From Paracoccaceae bacterium (GTDB lineage Bacteria; Pseudomonadota; Alphaproteobacteria; Rhodobacterales; Rhodobacteraceae), in NCBI GenBank assembly GCA_024639125.1, contig JAHEJA010000041.1, positions 6,888 through 66,853 of the forward strand: a stretch of DNA of 59,966 nucleotides, read 5' to 3'. The notes beneath the pieces were generated by a model. That model was not told the origin of the DNA. It saw only the letters and a list, made by a program, of their open reading frames with translations, and ran no database searches. The position numbers were made by a program, and so were the translations under genes. Below are positions 45,733 to 54,162 of the stretch, one piece after another. Every line of letters starts with the position of its first letter. The stretch's first letter is position 1.

Positions 45733-46764
45733 TTAGTCCTCCATCACGCCTTTGCGGCCCATCAAGCCACGAGGGCGCGTGAGCAAGATGATAATTGCAA
45801 CCAAATAGATGATAACTTGGTCGATACCGGGCAAAAGTGCTTTGATTTCATTCATGGATGCAAAGGATTGCAAAATTCCCAACAGGAACCCTGATAGAAC
45901 GGCCCCCGGAAGCGATCCCATTCCACCGACAACAACCACAACAAAGGAGAGCACCAAAAAGTCCATGCCCATGTGATAGTTCGGTGACAGAATAGGCGTG
46001 TACATAACGCCAGCCATCCCAGCGACAGCCGCAGCAAGGCCGAACATCGCGGTAAAGCGTTTGTCGATGTTAATCCCAAGCAATCCAACCGTTTCACGAT
46101 CCGCCATGCCTGCGCGTACAACCATGCCAAATGTGGTAAACTGCAAGAACGCAAAGACCGCGGCGATGATAACTGCTGAGAAAGCAAAATAAACCAGACG
46201 CCAGTAAGGGTAGATGATCACGTTTGGATCAAATCCTAGCAAGACGCCGAAATCGAATGACCCGGTAAAAGCACCTGGTGCCGGGGTCTGGATTGGGTTT
46301 GCACCGTAGAAGTATTTCACAACTTCTTGCAGAACAATCGCCAAGCCGAATGTCACAAGGATTTGGTCAGCATGCGGGCGCTTGTAGAAATGCTTGATCA
46401 AGCCGCGTTCCATGATGTAACCGACCAAAAGCATGACTGGAATTGACAAAATAATCGCCAAAGGAACCGACCAGTCAATCAAAGCGGCGCCGAAGTCTTC
46501 TCCGAACCACGCTTTGACATAGGGGGATTCAACTTTTAACGGATTACCCAAAAAGTCTTTTTGGGTGTCATCAATCGTAATATAGCTGATGTTCAAAATG
46601 CGCTGCAATGTGACTGCGCAAAATGCGCCGATCATGAACAATGCACCATGCGCAAAGTTAACGACACCCAAGGTGCCAAAGATAAGTGTAAGACCCAGCG
46701 CGATCAGCGCATAGGCAGAGCCTTTATCAAGCCCGTTTAGGATCTGTAGAATTATAGCGTCCAT
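45733..46764 (-). CDS. Branched-chain-type ABC transporter permease, LivH-like
   Basis: A 343-residue permease. It begins MDAIILQILNGLDKGSAYALIALG and has LGVVNFAHGALFMIGAF, both LivH hallmarks, plus the coupling loop YKRPHADQILVTFGLAIVLQE. Compared with typical LivH it has an insertion at about residues 68-95 (TIDDTQKDFLGNPLKVESPY) placed on the periplasmic side. ATG at 46764 chosen as the family start. A terminator-like hairpin separates it from the substrate-binding protein gene. Confidence 0.9.
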   Translation of the reverse strand: MDAIILQILNGLDKGSAYALIALGLTLIFGTLGVVNFAHGALFMIGAFCAVTLQRILNISYITIDDTQKDFLGNPLKVESPYVKAWFGEDFGAALIDWSVPLAIILSIPVMLLVGYIMERGLIKHFYKRPHADQILVTFGLAIVLQEVVKYFYGANPIQTPAPGAFTGSFDFGVLLGFDPNVIIYPYWRLVYFAFSAVIIAAVFAFLQFTTFGMVVRAGMADRETVGLLGINIDKRFTAMFGLAAAVAGMAGVMYTPILSPNYHMGMDFLVLSFVVVVVGGMGSLPGAVLSGFLLGILQSFASMNEIKALLPGIDQVIIYLVAIIILLTRPRGLMGRKGVMED

Positions 46765-46810
46765 CGTCCGCGCCCTGTATTGGTGTGACTGATGACTCGT
46801 GGATACGGTC

Positions 46811-46843
46811 AAGAAAAGACCGGCCGCCCAAAGGCAGCCGGTC
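46811..46843 (-). terminator. Attenuating terminator between the substrate-binding protein and permease genes
   Basis: Minus-strand RNA forms an 11-bp stem GACCGGCUGCC / GGCGGCCGGUC (one G-U pair) with a UUUG loop, followed by UUUUCUU. Such hairpins give more binding protein than permease. Confidence 0.8.
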
Positions 46844-46857
46844 GGATAAGTAGCTGA

Positions 46858-48207
46858 TTAGCCTGCGTTACAAGTGCCCAAGGACGCTTCGTCGCCACCA
46901 AACATTGGGTGGTTCGCTTCGTATGTAACTTGTGCAACTGGTGTTGTTTCAACGATTTCCAATGTGTCGTATTGGTTCGTTGGGTTTTCTTTACCCTTCA
47001 TAACCAAAACGTCTTTGAAACACTGGTGGTCTTCTGCACGGTAAAGTGTGCTTCCGTTGCCCATTCCGTCGAATTCAAAGCCTTCTAGAGCTTCTGCAAC
47101 CGCACATGGGTTGAAAGAATTCGCACGCGTTACAGCATCAGCATATAGCAATGTTTGAACATAGCATGTGTGTGCTGCGTTTGATGGTGGGCGACCGTAT
47201 TTTTCGCCGAATGATTTAACAAACGCTTGTGTGCCGGCATCTTGTAGCTGCCAGTTCCAGTTCATTGAACCGTAAACGCCTTCGATGTTTGAACCCGCAC
47301 CAGCAGCCATAAGCTCTGAGTACAATGGAACAACGATTTCAAAGTTTTTGCCGTTTACTTGTTTGTCACGAAGACCGAACTGGATCGCTTGTGTCAAAGA
47401 GTTAACCATGTCTGCGCCGTAGTGGTTCAAGACAAGCACGTCTGCACCAGAGTTCAACACAGGTGCGATGTAAGAAGAGAAGTCGCCTGCGCCAACGGGT
47501 GTGCGAACGTCTTTTACTGTGCTCCAACCCATGGCTTCGGTTGATGCTTGGATGGATTCTTGTTGTGTCCAGCCCCAAGTGTAGTCAGCCGTTAGGTGAT
47601 AGGCGCGACGGTCTGCACCATATGCGTTTTTCAAAACTGGCGCCAATGCCGCACCGGACATATACGCGTTAAAGAAGTGGCGGAAACCATTCGCTTTGCG
47701 GTCTTTACCAGTTGTGTCGTTTGAGTGTGTCAAACCAGCCATAAAGATTACGCCAGCTTCTTGGCATAGACCTTGAACAGCAACAGCAACACCAGAAGAA
47801 GAGCCGCCGTTAATCATGATAACGCCGTCTTTTTGGATCATTGACTGCGCAGATGCACGTGCAACGTCAGATTTTGTCTGTGTGTCGCCTGTTACGAATT
47901 CAACTTTTTTACCCAAGATACCGTTACCTTGAAGTGCTTTTGAGCTGAATGTGTTCATCATGCCGCCATCGCCTTCACCGTTTAGGTGAGCAACAGCAAG
48001 TTCCTGAGCGCGAAGTTCGTCAAGACCTTCTTCAGAATATGGACCAGTTTGTGGAACGTTAAAGCCGATTTTTACAGATCCGCCAGTTGGTTCATTGGTG
48101 AACGCTGCTGCAGAAGAGGCTGTAAAGATAGTAGGTAGAGCCAAGCCTGCGCCTGCAACTGCACCTGTTTTAATCACGCCGCGACGTGTGAAATTTGAAT
48201 TGGACAT
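46858..48207 (-). CDS. ABC transporter substrate-binding protein, branched-chain amino acid/urea type
   Basis: A 449-residue periplasmic protein with a Tat-like signal (FTRRGVIKTGAVAGAG, cut near SSAAAF). The mature part is a type I periplasmic binding fold (KIGFNVPQTGPYSEEG; ADYTWGWTQQESIQAS; VLNHYGADMVNSL). Ligand cannot be read from sequence. The operon ends in acs and is divergent from a short-chain acyl-CoA regulator, which points to acetate, propionate or another short carboxylate. GGAGGA precedes the ATG. It is the first and probably most abundant product of the operon. Confidence 0.87.
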   Translation of the reverse strand: MSNSNFTRRGVIKTGAVAGAGLALPTIFTASSAAAFTNEPTGGSVKIGFNVPQTGPYSEEGLDELRAQELAVAHLNGEGDGGMMNTFSSKALQGNGILGKKVEFVTGDTQTKSDVARASAQSMIQKDGVIMINGGSSSGVAVAVQGLCQEAGVIFMAGLTHSNDTTGKDRKANGFRHFFNAYMSGAALAPVLKNAYGADRRAYHLTADYTWGWTQQESIQASTEAMGWSTVKDVRTPVGAGDFSSYIAPVLNSGADVLVLNHYGADMVNSLTQAIQFGLRDKQVNGKNFEIVVPLYSELMAAGAGSNIEGVYGSMNWNWQLQDAGTQAFVKSFGEKYGRPPSNAAHTCYVQTLLYADAVTRANSFNPCAVAEALEGFEFDGMGNGSTLYRAEDHQCFKDVLVMKGKENPTNQYDTLEIVETTPVAQVTYEANHPMFGGDEASLGTCNAG

Positions 48208-48291
48208 AAAATCCTCCCATTGTCATGATTGCGATGTGGGCTCCTCTTCCCACATCACGGGCACGTGTCGTGCTGATGCATAATGCGCGTG

Positions 48292-48384
48292 TTTGTAAAT
48301 ATTTCGCAATATCTCTTTAAAAAGAAAGATAATTCTTGTAAATAAATATACAAATATCAGGCTATGTTTGTAAATTTATTTACA
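48292..48384. promoter_or_regulatory. Three palindromic operators between the ABC operon and the XRE regulator
   Basis: Copy 1 TTTGTAAATATTTCGCAA (48292-48309), copy 2 TTGTAAATAAATATACAA (48336-48353), copy 3 TGTAAATTTATTTACA (48369-48384, a perfect palindrome). Common half-site TTGTAAAT. The 217-base divergent gap holds nothing else clear. They are the best candidates for sites of the adjacent regulator. Confidence 0.7.
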
Positions 48385-48424
48385 CTGCGTTGCAGAATGC
48401 CGTTGAAAACATGAAAGGAATCTC

Positions 48425-49726
48425 ATGTCGACACTTGGTTCAGTTGGAGCCCGAATTCGGGAAAATCGCGTATCCCAAGGTATGCAACAGGCTGTGTTGG
48501 CGCAATCAGTGGGAATTTCGCCATCCTACTTGAATTTGATCGAACATGATCGCCGCAGAATCGGGGGCAAGTTGTTGGTTGCTTTTGCAAATGCGCTTGG
48601 GGTTGAATTAACCGCCCTCCGCGAAGGCGCAGAGGCCGCAATCGTTGCGCGTCTTACCGAAGCAAATGCACATCATGCGGGCGGTATTCAAAACGTGGAA
48701 AAATCCGCGAATGATTTTGCAGCACGTTTTGGAGACTGGGCCGATCTTATGGTTGCGCTTGATCGCAAGATACGCGTGTTGGAACAAACCGTAGATACAT
48801 TAACCGATCGGCTTGCCCATGATCCCCATTTGGCGACCTCTCTGCACGAAGTGTTGACGACGGTCACGGCTATTCGGTCTACCAGTTCGATTTTGGTCGA
48901 AACAGATGAAATTGAACCCGAATGGCAAAATCGGTTTCACCGTAACCTGAACGAAGATAGCCGCCGACTGGCGGATGGTGCTGCGGCTTTGGTGGATTAT
49001 CTGGACGGCGCGCGCAAAGATCAGCGATCAAATAGCGTCCCCCAAGAAGCGTTAGAAGCCGCGTTCGAAGCACGTGGATTTCATTTTCCCGAACTTGAAA
49101 CCCATCCTGATCGTATTCCATCGGTGATCCAAGATTTGGATCTTTCGCATCAAGCCCCCCGACATTTGGCAAAAATGTTCCTCGAACAATATTGTAAGGA
49201 TGCGTTAGATTTTCCCTTGGACGCGGTAAAGGCCGCACTGGACCAATATGGGCTTAATCCGATTGCAATGGCCCAAAGTCAACGCTTGGACGTTTCCACA
49301 ATATTACGAAGGCTGGCTTTTTTGCCCCAAGACTTGGTTGGGCCGATCGGGTTTATTTCCTGTGACAGCTCTGGCAGCTTTCTGATGCGCAAACCTGTCA
49401 CGGGTTTTCACATTCCACGGTTTGGATCCGCCTGTGCAATCTGGCCTTTGTTCGAAGCCTTTCTAAGCCCGCATCGCCCGCTTGTGCAGCGGCTTAATCA
49501 TACGGGCCGAGAAGGTGGGACATTCGATGTGGTCGCAATAGCAGAGCTGCCCTATACAATCCCGTCGCATAACACAATTGTTGCGCAAAGTGCGATGTTG
49601 ATTGTGCCAGTGAGCAACCCATCCTTCGATGATCCCGTGCGACGGGTTGGGGCGGCTTGTCGCGTTTGTTCGATTAACAATTGCGAAAGTAGACGAGAGC
49701 CGTCAATCTTGGGAGAAGGGTTTTGA
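48425..49726 (+). CDS. XRE-type short-chain fatty acyl-CoA regulator (RamB/MccR family)
   Basis: A 433-residue regulator. Residues about 8-62 form the XRE helix-turn-helix (RIRENRVSQGMQQAVLAQSV; SPSYLNLIEHDRRRIGG). The middle is helical. The C-terminal part is the short-chain acyl-CoA-binding domain (GPIGFISCDSSGSFLMRKPV; GFHIPRFGSACAIWPLF), and it ends in the family's cysteine cluster (CRVCSINNCESRREPSI). Relatives control acetate, glyoxylate-cycle and methylcitrate genes in response to acyl-CoAs. The divergent ABC-acs operon is the likely target. AAGGA lies 5-9 bases before the ATG. Confidence 0.88.
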   Translation: MSTLGSVGARIRENRVSQGMQQAVLAQSVGISPSYLNLIEHDRRRIGGKLLVAFANALGVELTALREGAEAAIVARLTEANAHHAGGIQNVEKSANDFAARFGDWADLMVALDRKIRVLEQTVDTLTDRLAHDPHLATSLHEVLTTVTAIRSTSSILVETDEIEPEWQNRFHRNLNEDSRRLADGAAALVDYLDGARKDQRSNSVPQEALEAAFEARGFHFPELETHPDRIPSVIQDLDLSHQAPRHLAKMFLEQYCKDALDFPLDAVKAALDQYGLNPIAMAQSQRLDVSTILRRLAFLPQDLVGPIGFISCDSSGSFLMRKPVTGFHIPRFGSACAIWPLFEAFLSPHRPLVQRLNHTGREGGTFDVVAIAELPYTIPSHNTIVAQSAMLIVPVSNPSFDDPVRRVGAACRVCSINNCESRREPSILGEGF

Positions 49727-49792
49727 CTTTGGTATCGTGTTCTGTGTTAAATCAAATGAAAACTAAGGCCCATATGCCAAAGGGAGACGTAT

Positions 49793-50161
49793 ATGAGCAA
49801 AACTGTTCTGCTGATCGAGGATGAACCGAATATCATCGAAGCAATCAGCTTTATTTTGTCACGCGATGGGTGGACGGTTGTGACGCATTCCAATGGCCAC
49901 GATGCCAATCAGGTGATCCAAGCTAAATCACCGGATTTGGTGATTTTGGATGTGATGCTGCCGGGCAAAAGTGGGTTTGATATTTTGCGCGATCTCCGTT
50001 TGGAGCATTCTTCTGATGCTTTACCGGTTCTGATGTTAACGGCACGAGGCCAAGCAAAAGATCGTGAAATGGCCGAAACCCTTGGGGTTAATCGGTTTAT
50101 GACCAAACCGTTTTCAAATTCTGACGTGCGCGAAGCCGTACGTGATTTGGTGCAGCAATGA
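49793..50161 (+). CDS. Single-domain response regulator (CheY-like)
   Basis: A 122-residue receiver domain with no output domain. The acidic pocket is IEDEP (residues 8-12), the phospho-acceptor is D53 in LDVMLPGKSG, the switch threonine lies in LTARG and the conserved lysine in MTKPF. GGGAGA precedes the ATG. The stop overlaps the next gene by 4 bases, so it is co-translated with the small membrane protein and the kinase. Without a DNA-binding domain it must act on a protein partner or in a phosphorelay. Confidence 0.92.
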   Translation: MSKTVLLIEDEPNIIEAISFILSRDGWTVVTHSNGHDANQVIQAKSPDLVILDVMLPGKSGFDILRDLRLEHSSDALPVLMLTARGQAKDREMAETLGVNRFMTKPFSNSDVREAVRDLVQQ

Positions 50162-50424
50162 CCCCACCCAAAGGCCAAATCTTTTTAGAGCGGTCAAATT
50201 ACAAAATGCGGCGCATTGTTGATGCAATGCGTATTCTGCCTTTTGTGGGTGTTTTCCTGTGGGTTATTCCGTTGATTTGGGGCAGCGATGCCGCCAATCA
50301 CACCACCAGTTCCAAAATGATCTATATCTTTGCCGTTTGGATCCTGTTGGTTGCTGTGAATGCCATGTTGTCTTATTTGTTGAACCACGCCAACGGTGGT
50401 GATGACATCGGGCCGGACGTCTGA
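50158..50424 (+). CDS. Small two-helix membrane protein coupled to the SLC5-kinase (CbrX-like position)
   Basis: An 88-residue protein with two membrane helices (IVDAMRILPFVGVFLWVIPL at about 20-39 and MIYIFAVWILLVAVNAMLSY at about 54-73) and short polar ends. It overlaps the response regulator by ATGA and the kinase by TGATG, a sign of fixed stoichiometry. In Pseudomonas a small hydrophobic protein, CbrX, is likewise coupled to the SLC5 kinase CbrA; SLC5 symporters often have two-helix partner subunits. I do not recognise the sequence family itself; a helper subunit of the sensor is inference. Confidence 0.72.
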   Translation: MTPPKGQIFLERSNYKMRRIVDAMRILPFVGVFLWVIPLIWGSDAANHTTSSKMIYIFAVWILLVAVNAMLSYLLNHANGGDDIGPDV

Positions 50425-53102
50425 TGATGCTAAACCTGCTTGTTGCTGTTTGCGTTGGATATGTTTTCTTTCTGTTTGGCATTGCGTTTTTAGCTGAACG
50501 CGCGGCTAAACGGGGGCGGGGCCGCTGGCTTAGATCTTCTTTTGTTTATACTTTGTCTTTGTCTGTCTATTGCACAGCTTGGACCTTTTATGGCGCTGTG
50601 GGATATGCGGCGCGATCCGGTTTGGAGTATTTAACAATTTATCTGGGCCCCTCCCTTGTGATGTTTGGGTGGTGGTGGATCCTTCGCAAATTGGTCCGCG
50701 TTGGGCGATCACAAAGGGTCACATCAATCGCGGATCTTTTGTCATCGCGCTTTGGTAAATCGAATTTGCTGGCGGTGATCGTCACCATTCTGGCTGTGGT
50801 TGGCACGACGCCCTATATCGCGCTGCAATTACAGTCTGTTACATTGTCTTTCGATGTTTTCGCCAGCTTTGAAGACACGACTCCGTTTGTGAGCGACCAA
50901 GCCCATTCAGCGCTTTGGTTGGCCGCAGGATTGGCCGTGTTCACCATTGTGTTTGGCACGCGGAATTTAGATGTGAATGAACGACACCACGGGGTTGTTA
51001 TGGCCATCGCGGTCGAAGCCCTGGTCAAGTTATTCGCGCTTATTGCTGTTGGGGCGTTTGTTGTCTGGGGGATTTCTGGCGGGGTTTGGGAAACCTTGGA
51101 TCGGATTGATGCGTCTCGTGTTGCGGAGTTACCCATGAACGGGGGACGCTGGACCGCGATCACCTTTATTTCGGCGGCGGCTTTTGTGTGCTTGCCACGT
51201 ATGTTTCAGGTTCTGGTCGTCGAAAACGAACATGAAACGCATCTGCGCACAGCATCCTGGGCGTTTCCGGCCTATGTTCTGTTGATGTCCCTTTTCGTGG
51301 TGCCGATTGCTGTGATCGGGCTTGAAATCTTGCCGGTTGGATCAAACCCGGATTTGTTTGTTCTTAGCCTTCCTTTGCATGTCGGAAACGAAGGCTTGGC
51401 TATATTATCGTTTCTAGGTGGCTTTTCATCTGCCACGTCAATGGTGATTGTCGCCTCGATTGCGTTGTCGACTATGGTGTCGAACCATATTGTCATGCCG
51501 CTCTGGTTGCGTTTTGGCGCAGGAGGCGCAAGCGTTTCCGGGGATGTGCGCAAGGTTATTTTGTTTTCGCGCCGCGCATCAATCGCTGCGGTGCTGTTTC
51601 TGGGATATTCCTATTTCGTCTTGTCCGGTGGCGGATCGGCTTTGGCTGCGATTGGATTGGTGTCCTTTACTGGCGTGGTCCAAGTTTTGCCTGCACTTTT
51701 GGGCGGGCTGTTTTGGCGCGGGGCGACACGTCTGGGTGCGATTTCTGGCGTTTTGGTTGGCTTTGCGCTTTGGCTTTATACGCTGTTCCTTCCTAGTTTG
51801 GGGGACACGGCGCTATTTTCAAACGATTTTCTTCAAGCGGGTCCTTGGGGCATATCATGGTTGCGCCCTCAGGGGCTGTTTGGTTTGTCCTCAATGGATC
51901 CCTTGGTGCATGGTATCTTTTGGAGCCTGTCACTGAACACGATTGGATTTGTGTTTGTGTCGCTTGTCACGTTCCCAAGCCCGATAGAACGCTTGCAAGG
52001 GGCGCAGTTTGTCAATGTGTTCGATCATTCGAGCAGCGCCAAAAGCTGGTCAGGACGCGTCGCTCCGAGCGAAGATTTGATGGTCATGACCCAACGTATT
52101 CTTGGCCCCAAGGATGCACAGGCTTTGTTTCTGGCCCAAGCGCAAAAACAAGGGGTCTCTGGCTATTTACCTGAACCGACACCTGAGTTTTTAGGTGTCT
52201 TGGAACGTGAATTGGCCGGGTCTGTTGGGGCTGCAACGGCGCATGCGATGATTGGTCAAATCGTGGGGGGAATGTCCGTTTCTGTGCGTGATTTGATGGC
52301 CGTTGCGGATGAAACGGCCCAGATGATGGAATATTCCAATCGGCTGGAAGCACAGCAAACCGAACTGACACGTACGGCGCGCAAGCTGCGCGAAGCTAAC
52401 GAAAAATTGACCCGTGTTTCCTTGCAAAAGGACGCGTTCTTGTCCCAGATCAGTCATGAATTGCGCACGCCGATGACGTCGATCTTGGCGTTTGCGGAAA
52501 TTTTGCGGGATGGGGGGGCCGGCCCGCATGAGGCAGGGACGCGATATGCGACGATTATTCACGAAGAATCCCTGCGATTGACACGCCTTTTGGATGATCT
52601 TTTGGACTTGAGCGTGCTTGAAAACGGTCAGGTCAATTTGAACACATCAGGCGTGCATTTATCCAAGCTTGTTAAGCGATCGGTCGCGACGGTGCTTGCC
52701 GGTGCCGCAACTCCAAGCCTGCATGTGGACCTTATGGTATCTGAGTCCTTGCCACAGGTTGAAACCGATGCCGATCGATTGGGGCAGGTTTTTATAAATT
52801 TGGTCGCCAATGCCCGTAAATATTGTGATGCGACGACGCCGCGCTTAAAGATAGTGTCATCGCGCGCGGGCAATTTCATCTATCTGGATTTTATCGACAA
52901 TGGTAGCGGCGTTCCAAAAGATGCCCAAGACATGATTTTCGAAAAATTTTCTCGAATTGGTCAGAACAAAGCTGGTGGAGCAGGGCTTGGATTGGCGATT
53001 TGCCGCGAAATTATGACTCGGCTCGGGGGGGATATTTCCTATCTTCCGGGGCAGGGCGGTGGTGCGTTTCGGGTTGTTTTGCCCGTCGAGCTCGCGCTCT
53101 GA
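50424..53102 (+). CDS. SLC5 transporter-histidine kinase fusion (CrbS/CbrA type)
   Basis: An 892-residue membrane sensor. Residues about 1-510 form a sodium/solute symporter with about 13 helices (for example SVYCTAWTFYGAVGYAARSG, FLGGFSSATSMVIVASIAL). Residues about 555-650 form a STAC-like linker and coiled coil (EFLGVLERELAGSVGAATAH; RKLREANEKLTRVSLQ). The HisKA box holds H678 in SQISHELRTPMTS. The ATPase domain has LVANARKYCDA, FIDNGSGVPKD and GAGLGLAICREIM. In gammaproteobacteria CrbS with its partner controls acs in response to acetate; here acs is in the same cluster. No PAS or receiver domain is obvious. Confidence 0.92.
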   Translation: MMLNLLVAVCVGYVFFLFGIAFLAERAAKRGRGRWLRSSFVYTLSLSVYCTAWTFYGAVGYAARSGLEYLTIYLGPSLVMFGWWWILRKLVRVGRSQRVTSIADLLSSRFGKSNLLAVIVTILAVVGTTPYIALQLQSVTLSFDVFASFEDTTPFVSDQAHSALWLAAGLAVFTIVFGTRNLDVNERHHGVVMAIAVEALVKLFALIAVGAFVVWGISGGVWETLDRIDASRVAELPMNGGRWTAITFISAAAFVCLPRMFQVLVVENEHETHLRTASWAFPAYVLLMSLFVVPIAVIGLEILPVGSNPDLFVLSLPLHVGNEGLAILSFLGGFSSATSMVIVASIALSTMVSNHIVMPLWLRFGAGGASVSGDVRKVILFSRRASIAAVLFLGYSYFVLSGGGSALAAIGLVSFTGVVQVLPALLGGLFWRGATRLGAISGVLVGFALWLYTLFLPSLGDTALFSNDFLQAGPWGISWLRPQGLFGLSSMDPLVHGIFWSLSLNTIGFVFVSLVTFPSPIERLQGAQFVNVFDHSSSAKSWSGRVAPSEDLMVMTQRILGPKDAQALFLAQAQKQGVSGYLPEPTPEFLGVLERELAGSVGAATAHAMIGQIVGGMSVSVRDLMAVADETAQMMEYSNRLEAQQTELTRTARKLREANEKLTRVSLQKDAFLSQISHELRTPMTSILAFAEILRDGGAGPHEAGTRYATIIHEESLRLTRLLDDLLDLSVLENGQVNLNTSGVHLSKLVKRSVATVLAGAATPSLHVDLMVSESLPQVETDADRLGQVFINLVANARKYCDATTPRLKIVSSRAGNFIYLDFIDNGSGVPKDAQDMIFEKFSRIGQNKAGGAGLGLAICREIMTRLGGDISYLPGQGGGAFRVVLPVELAL

Positions 53103-53184
53103 TTTTTCGGCTTTATCAACCATTTCGTAATATCTTTGGGACAAAGTAACCAAAAGAGGACCGTAGAATGCGGTACGTTTGGGT

Positions 53185-54162
53185 ATGACAGATCAGTTTG
53201 GGACAACAAAACGCCGTTTGATGTCGGCATCAACCCCGGTGGAAACCGGCAAGGCGGCTGAATTGCATCGCGCCTTTCGGTTGGCGATGTCACGTAGTTT
53301 GGCTGACGTTTCTGATTTGATGGTCAGCATGGGTAAATCTGGGCAAAAGCGGATTGGCCCCGAACATGTGACGGCCCTTTTGGCGGATATGTCACTTATT
53401 GGAGTGTTGACCTGTGATAATGGATCATTGGCATTTGTCGGTGTGGATACGAATTTGGTTAAGGCGATCGTGCACAAACAAACAATAGGACATGTGCCAA
53501 AACCAAAGGATGCCCTCACACGGGCGACACTGGGCGAAGCGGCGCTTGTTTCGCCAGTGATAGATCATGTGTTTGGATTGGTTCACATAAGCGCACCAGA
53601 TAACACAGAGCGTTACACATTTTATAAACGGATGGCCTGCGCCAAGACTTTGTTGCTTGATACGGGGGATCTTGTGTTTGATGTGCATGATTTTTCGGTG
53701 GTGTTGGAAAATGGCACTGTGACACGTTGTGTGATTGGCCTCCCTTATGTTGATGCAACGGATGCCAAGGGGAACGTTGTCGAAAAATCACCGGAACAAA
53801 TGGCGTATCAACTGAACCTACCGGTCGAGTTAAATGCCGTGATCACAAATGCAACACGCGTCTGGGGGGATGTTGCCGACTGGACCGTTGGACATGCGCT
53901 CATTCTAGCCCCCGAGACCTTGTTTAATGTCGCGGTACAATCCGCCGGTGGTCGCACCGAATTTCATGCACAATTGGGACAGTCAGATGGTAAAAGGGCC
54001 GTGCGGCTTTATTTGGATGATGTTGAAGAGCCCCCATCAGAGGTGGCTCAGGAACCAGCACGCATTACCATTGCTCCGCCTGTTCAAAGCCCAATTCAAA
54101 GCCCTGAGCCACCACAGGACGAAGATTTCAGTGATCTAGATTTAGAAGAGCTGGATATCTAG
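53185..54162 (+). CDS. FliM/FliN-like protein with C-terminal SpoA domain, no flagellar context
   Basis: A 325-residue protein. Residues about 212-280 match the SpoA/FliN fold (NLPVELNAVITNATRVWGDV, VGHALILAPETLFNVAVQSA, ending RAVRLYLDD). The N-terminal two thirds is weakly like the middle domain of FliM. A proline-rich stretch and an acidic tail (DEDFSDLDLEELDI) close it. I use the ATG at 53185, though the ribosome site is weak. It lies 82 bases after the kinase gene in the same direction. CheY binds FliM in flagellar motors, so the nearby CheY-like protein is a possible partner. It overlaps the convergent DUF442 gene by 4 bases. Confidence 0.72.
   Translation: MTDQFGTTKRRLMSASTPVETGKAAELHRAFRLAMSRSLADVSDLMVSMGKSGQKRIGPEHVTALLADMSLIGVLTCDNGSLAFVGVDTNLVKAIVHKQTIGHVPKPKDALTRATLGEAALVSPVIDHVFGLVHISAPDNTERYTFYKRMACAKTLLLDTGDLVFDVHDFSVVLENGTVTRCVIGLPYVDATDAKGNVVEKSPEQMAYQLNLPVELNAVITNATRVWGDVADWTVGHALILAPETLFNVAVQSAGGRTEFHAQLGQSDGKRAVRLYLDDVEEPPSEVAQEPARITIAPPVQSPIQSPEPPQDEDFSDLDLEELDI

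Noticed and set aside
48425-49726. Phage-type Cro/cI repressor
   Set aside because: The helix-turn-helix is XRE-like, but the long C-terminal acyl-CoA domain and cysteine cluster place it in the metabolic regulator family, and no phage genes are near.
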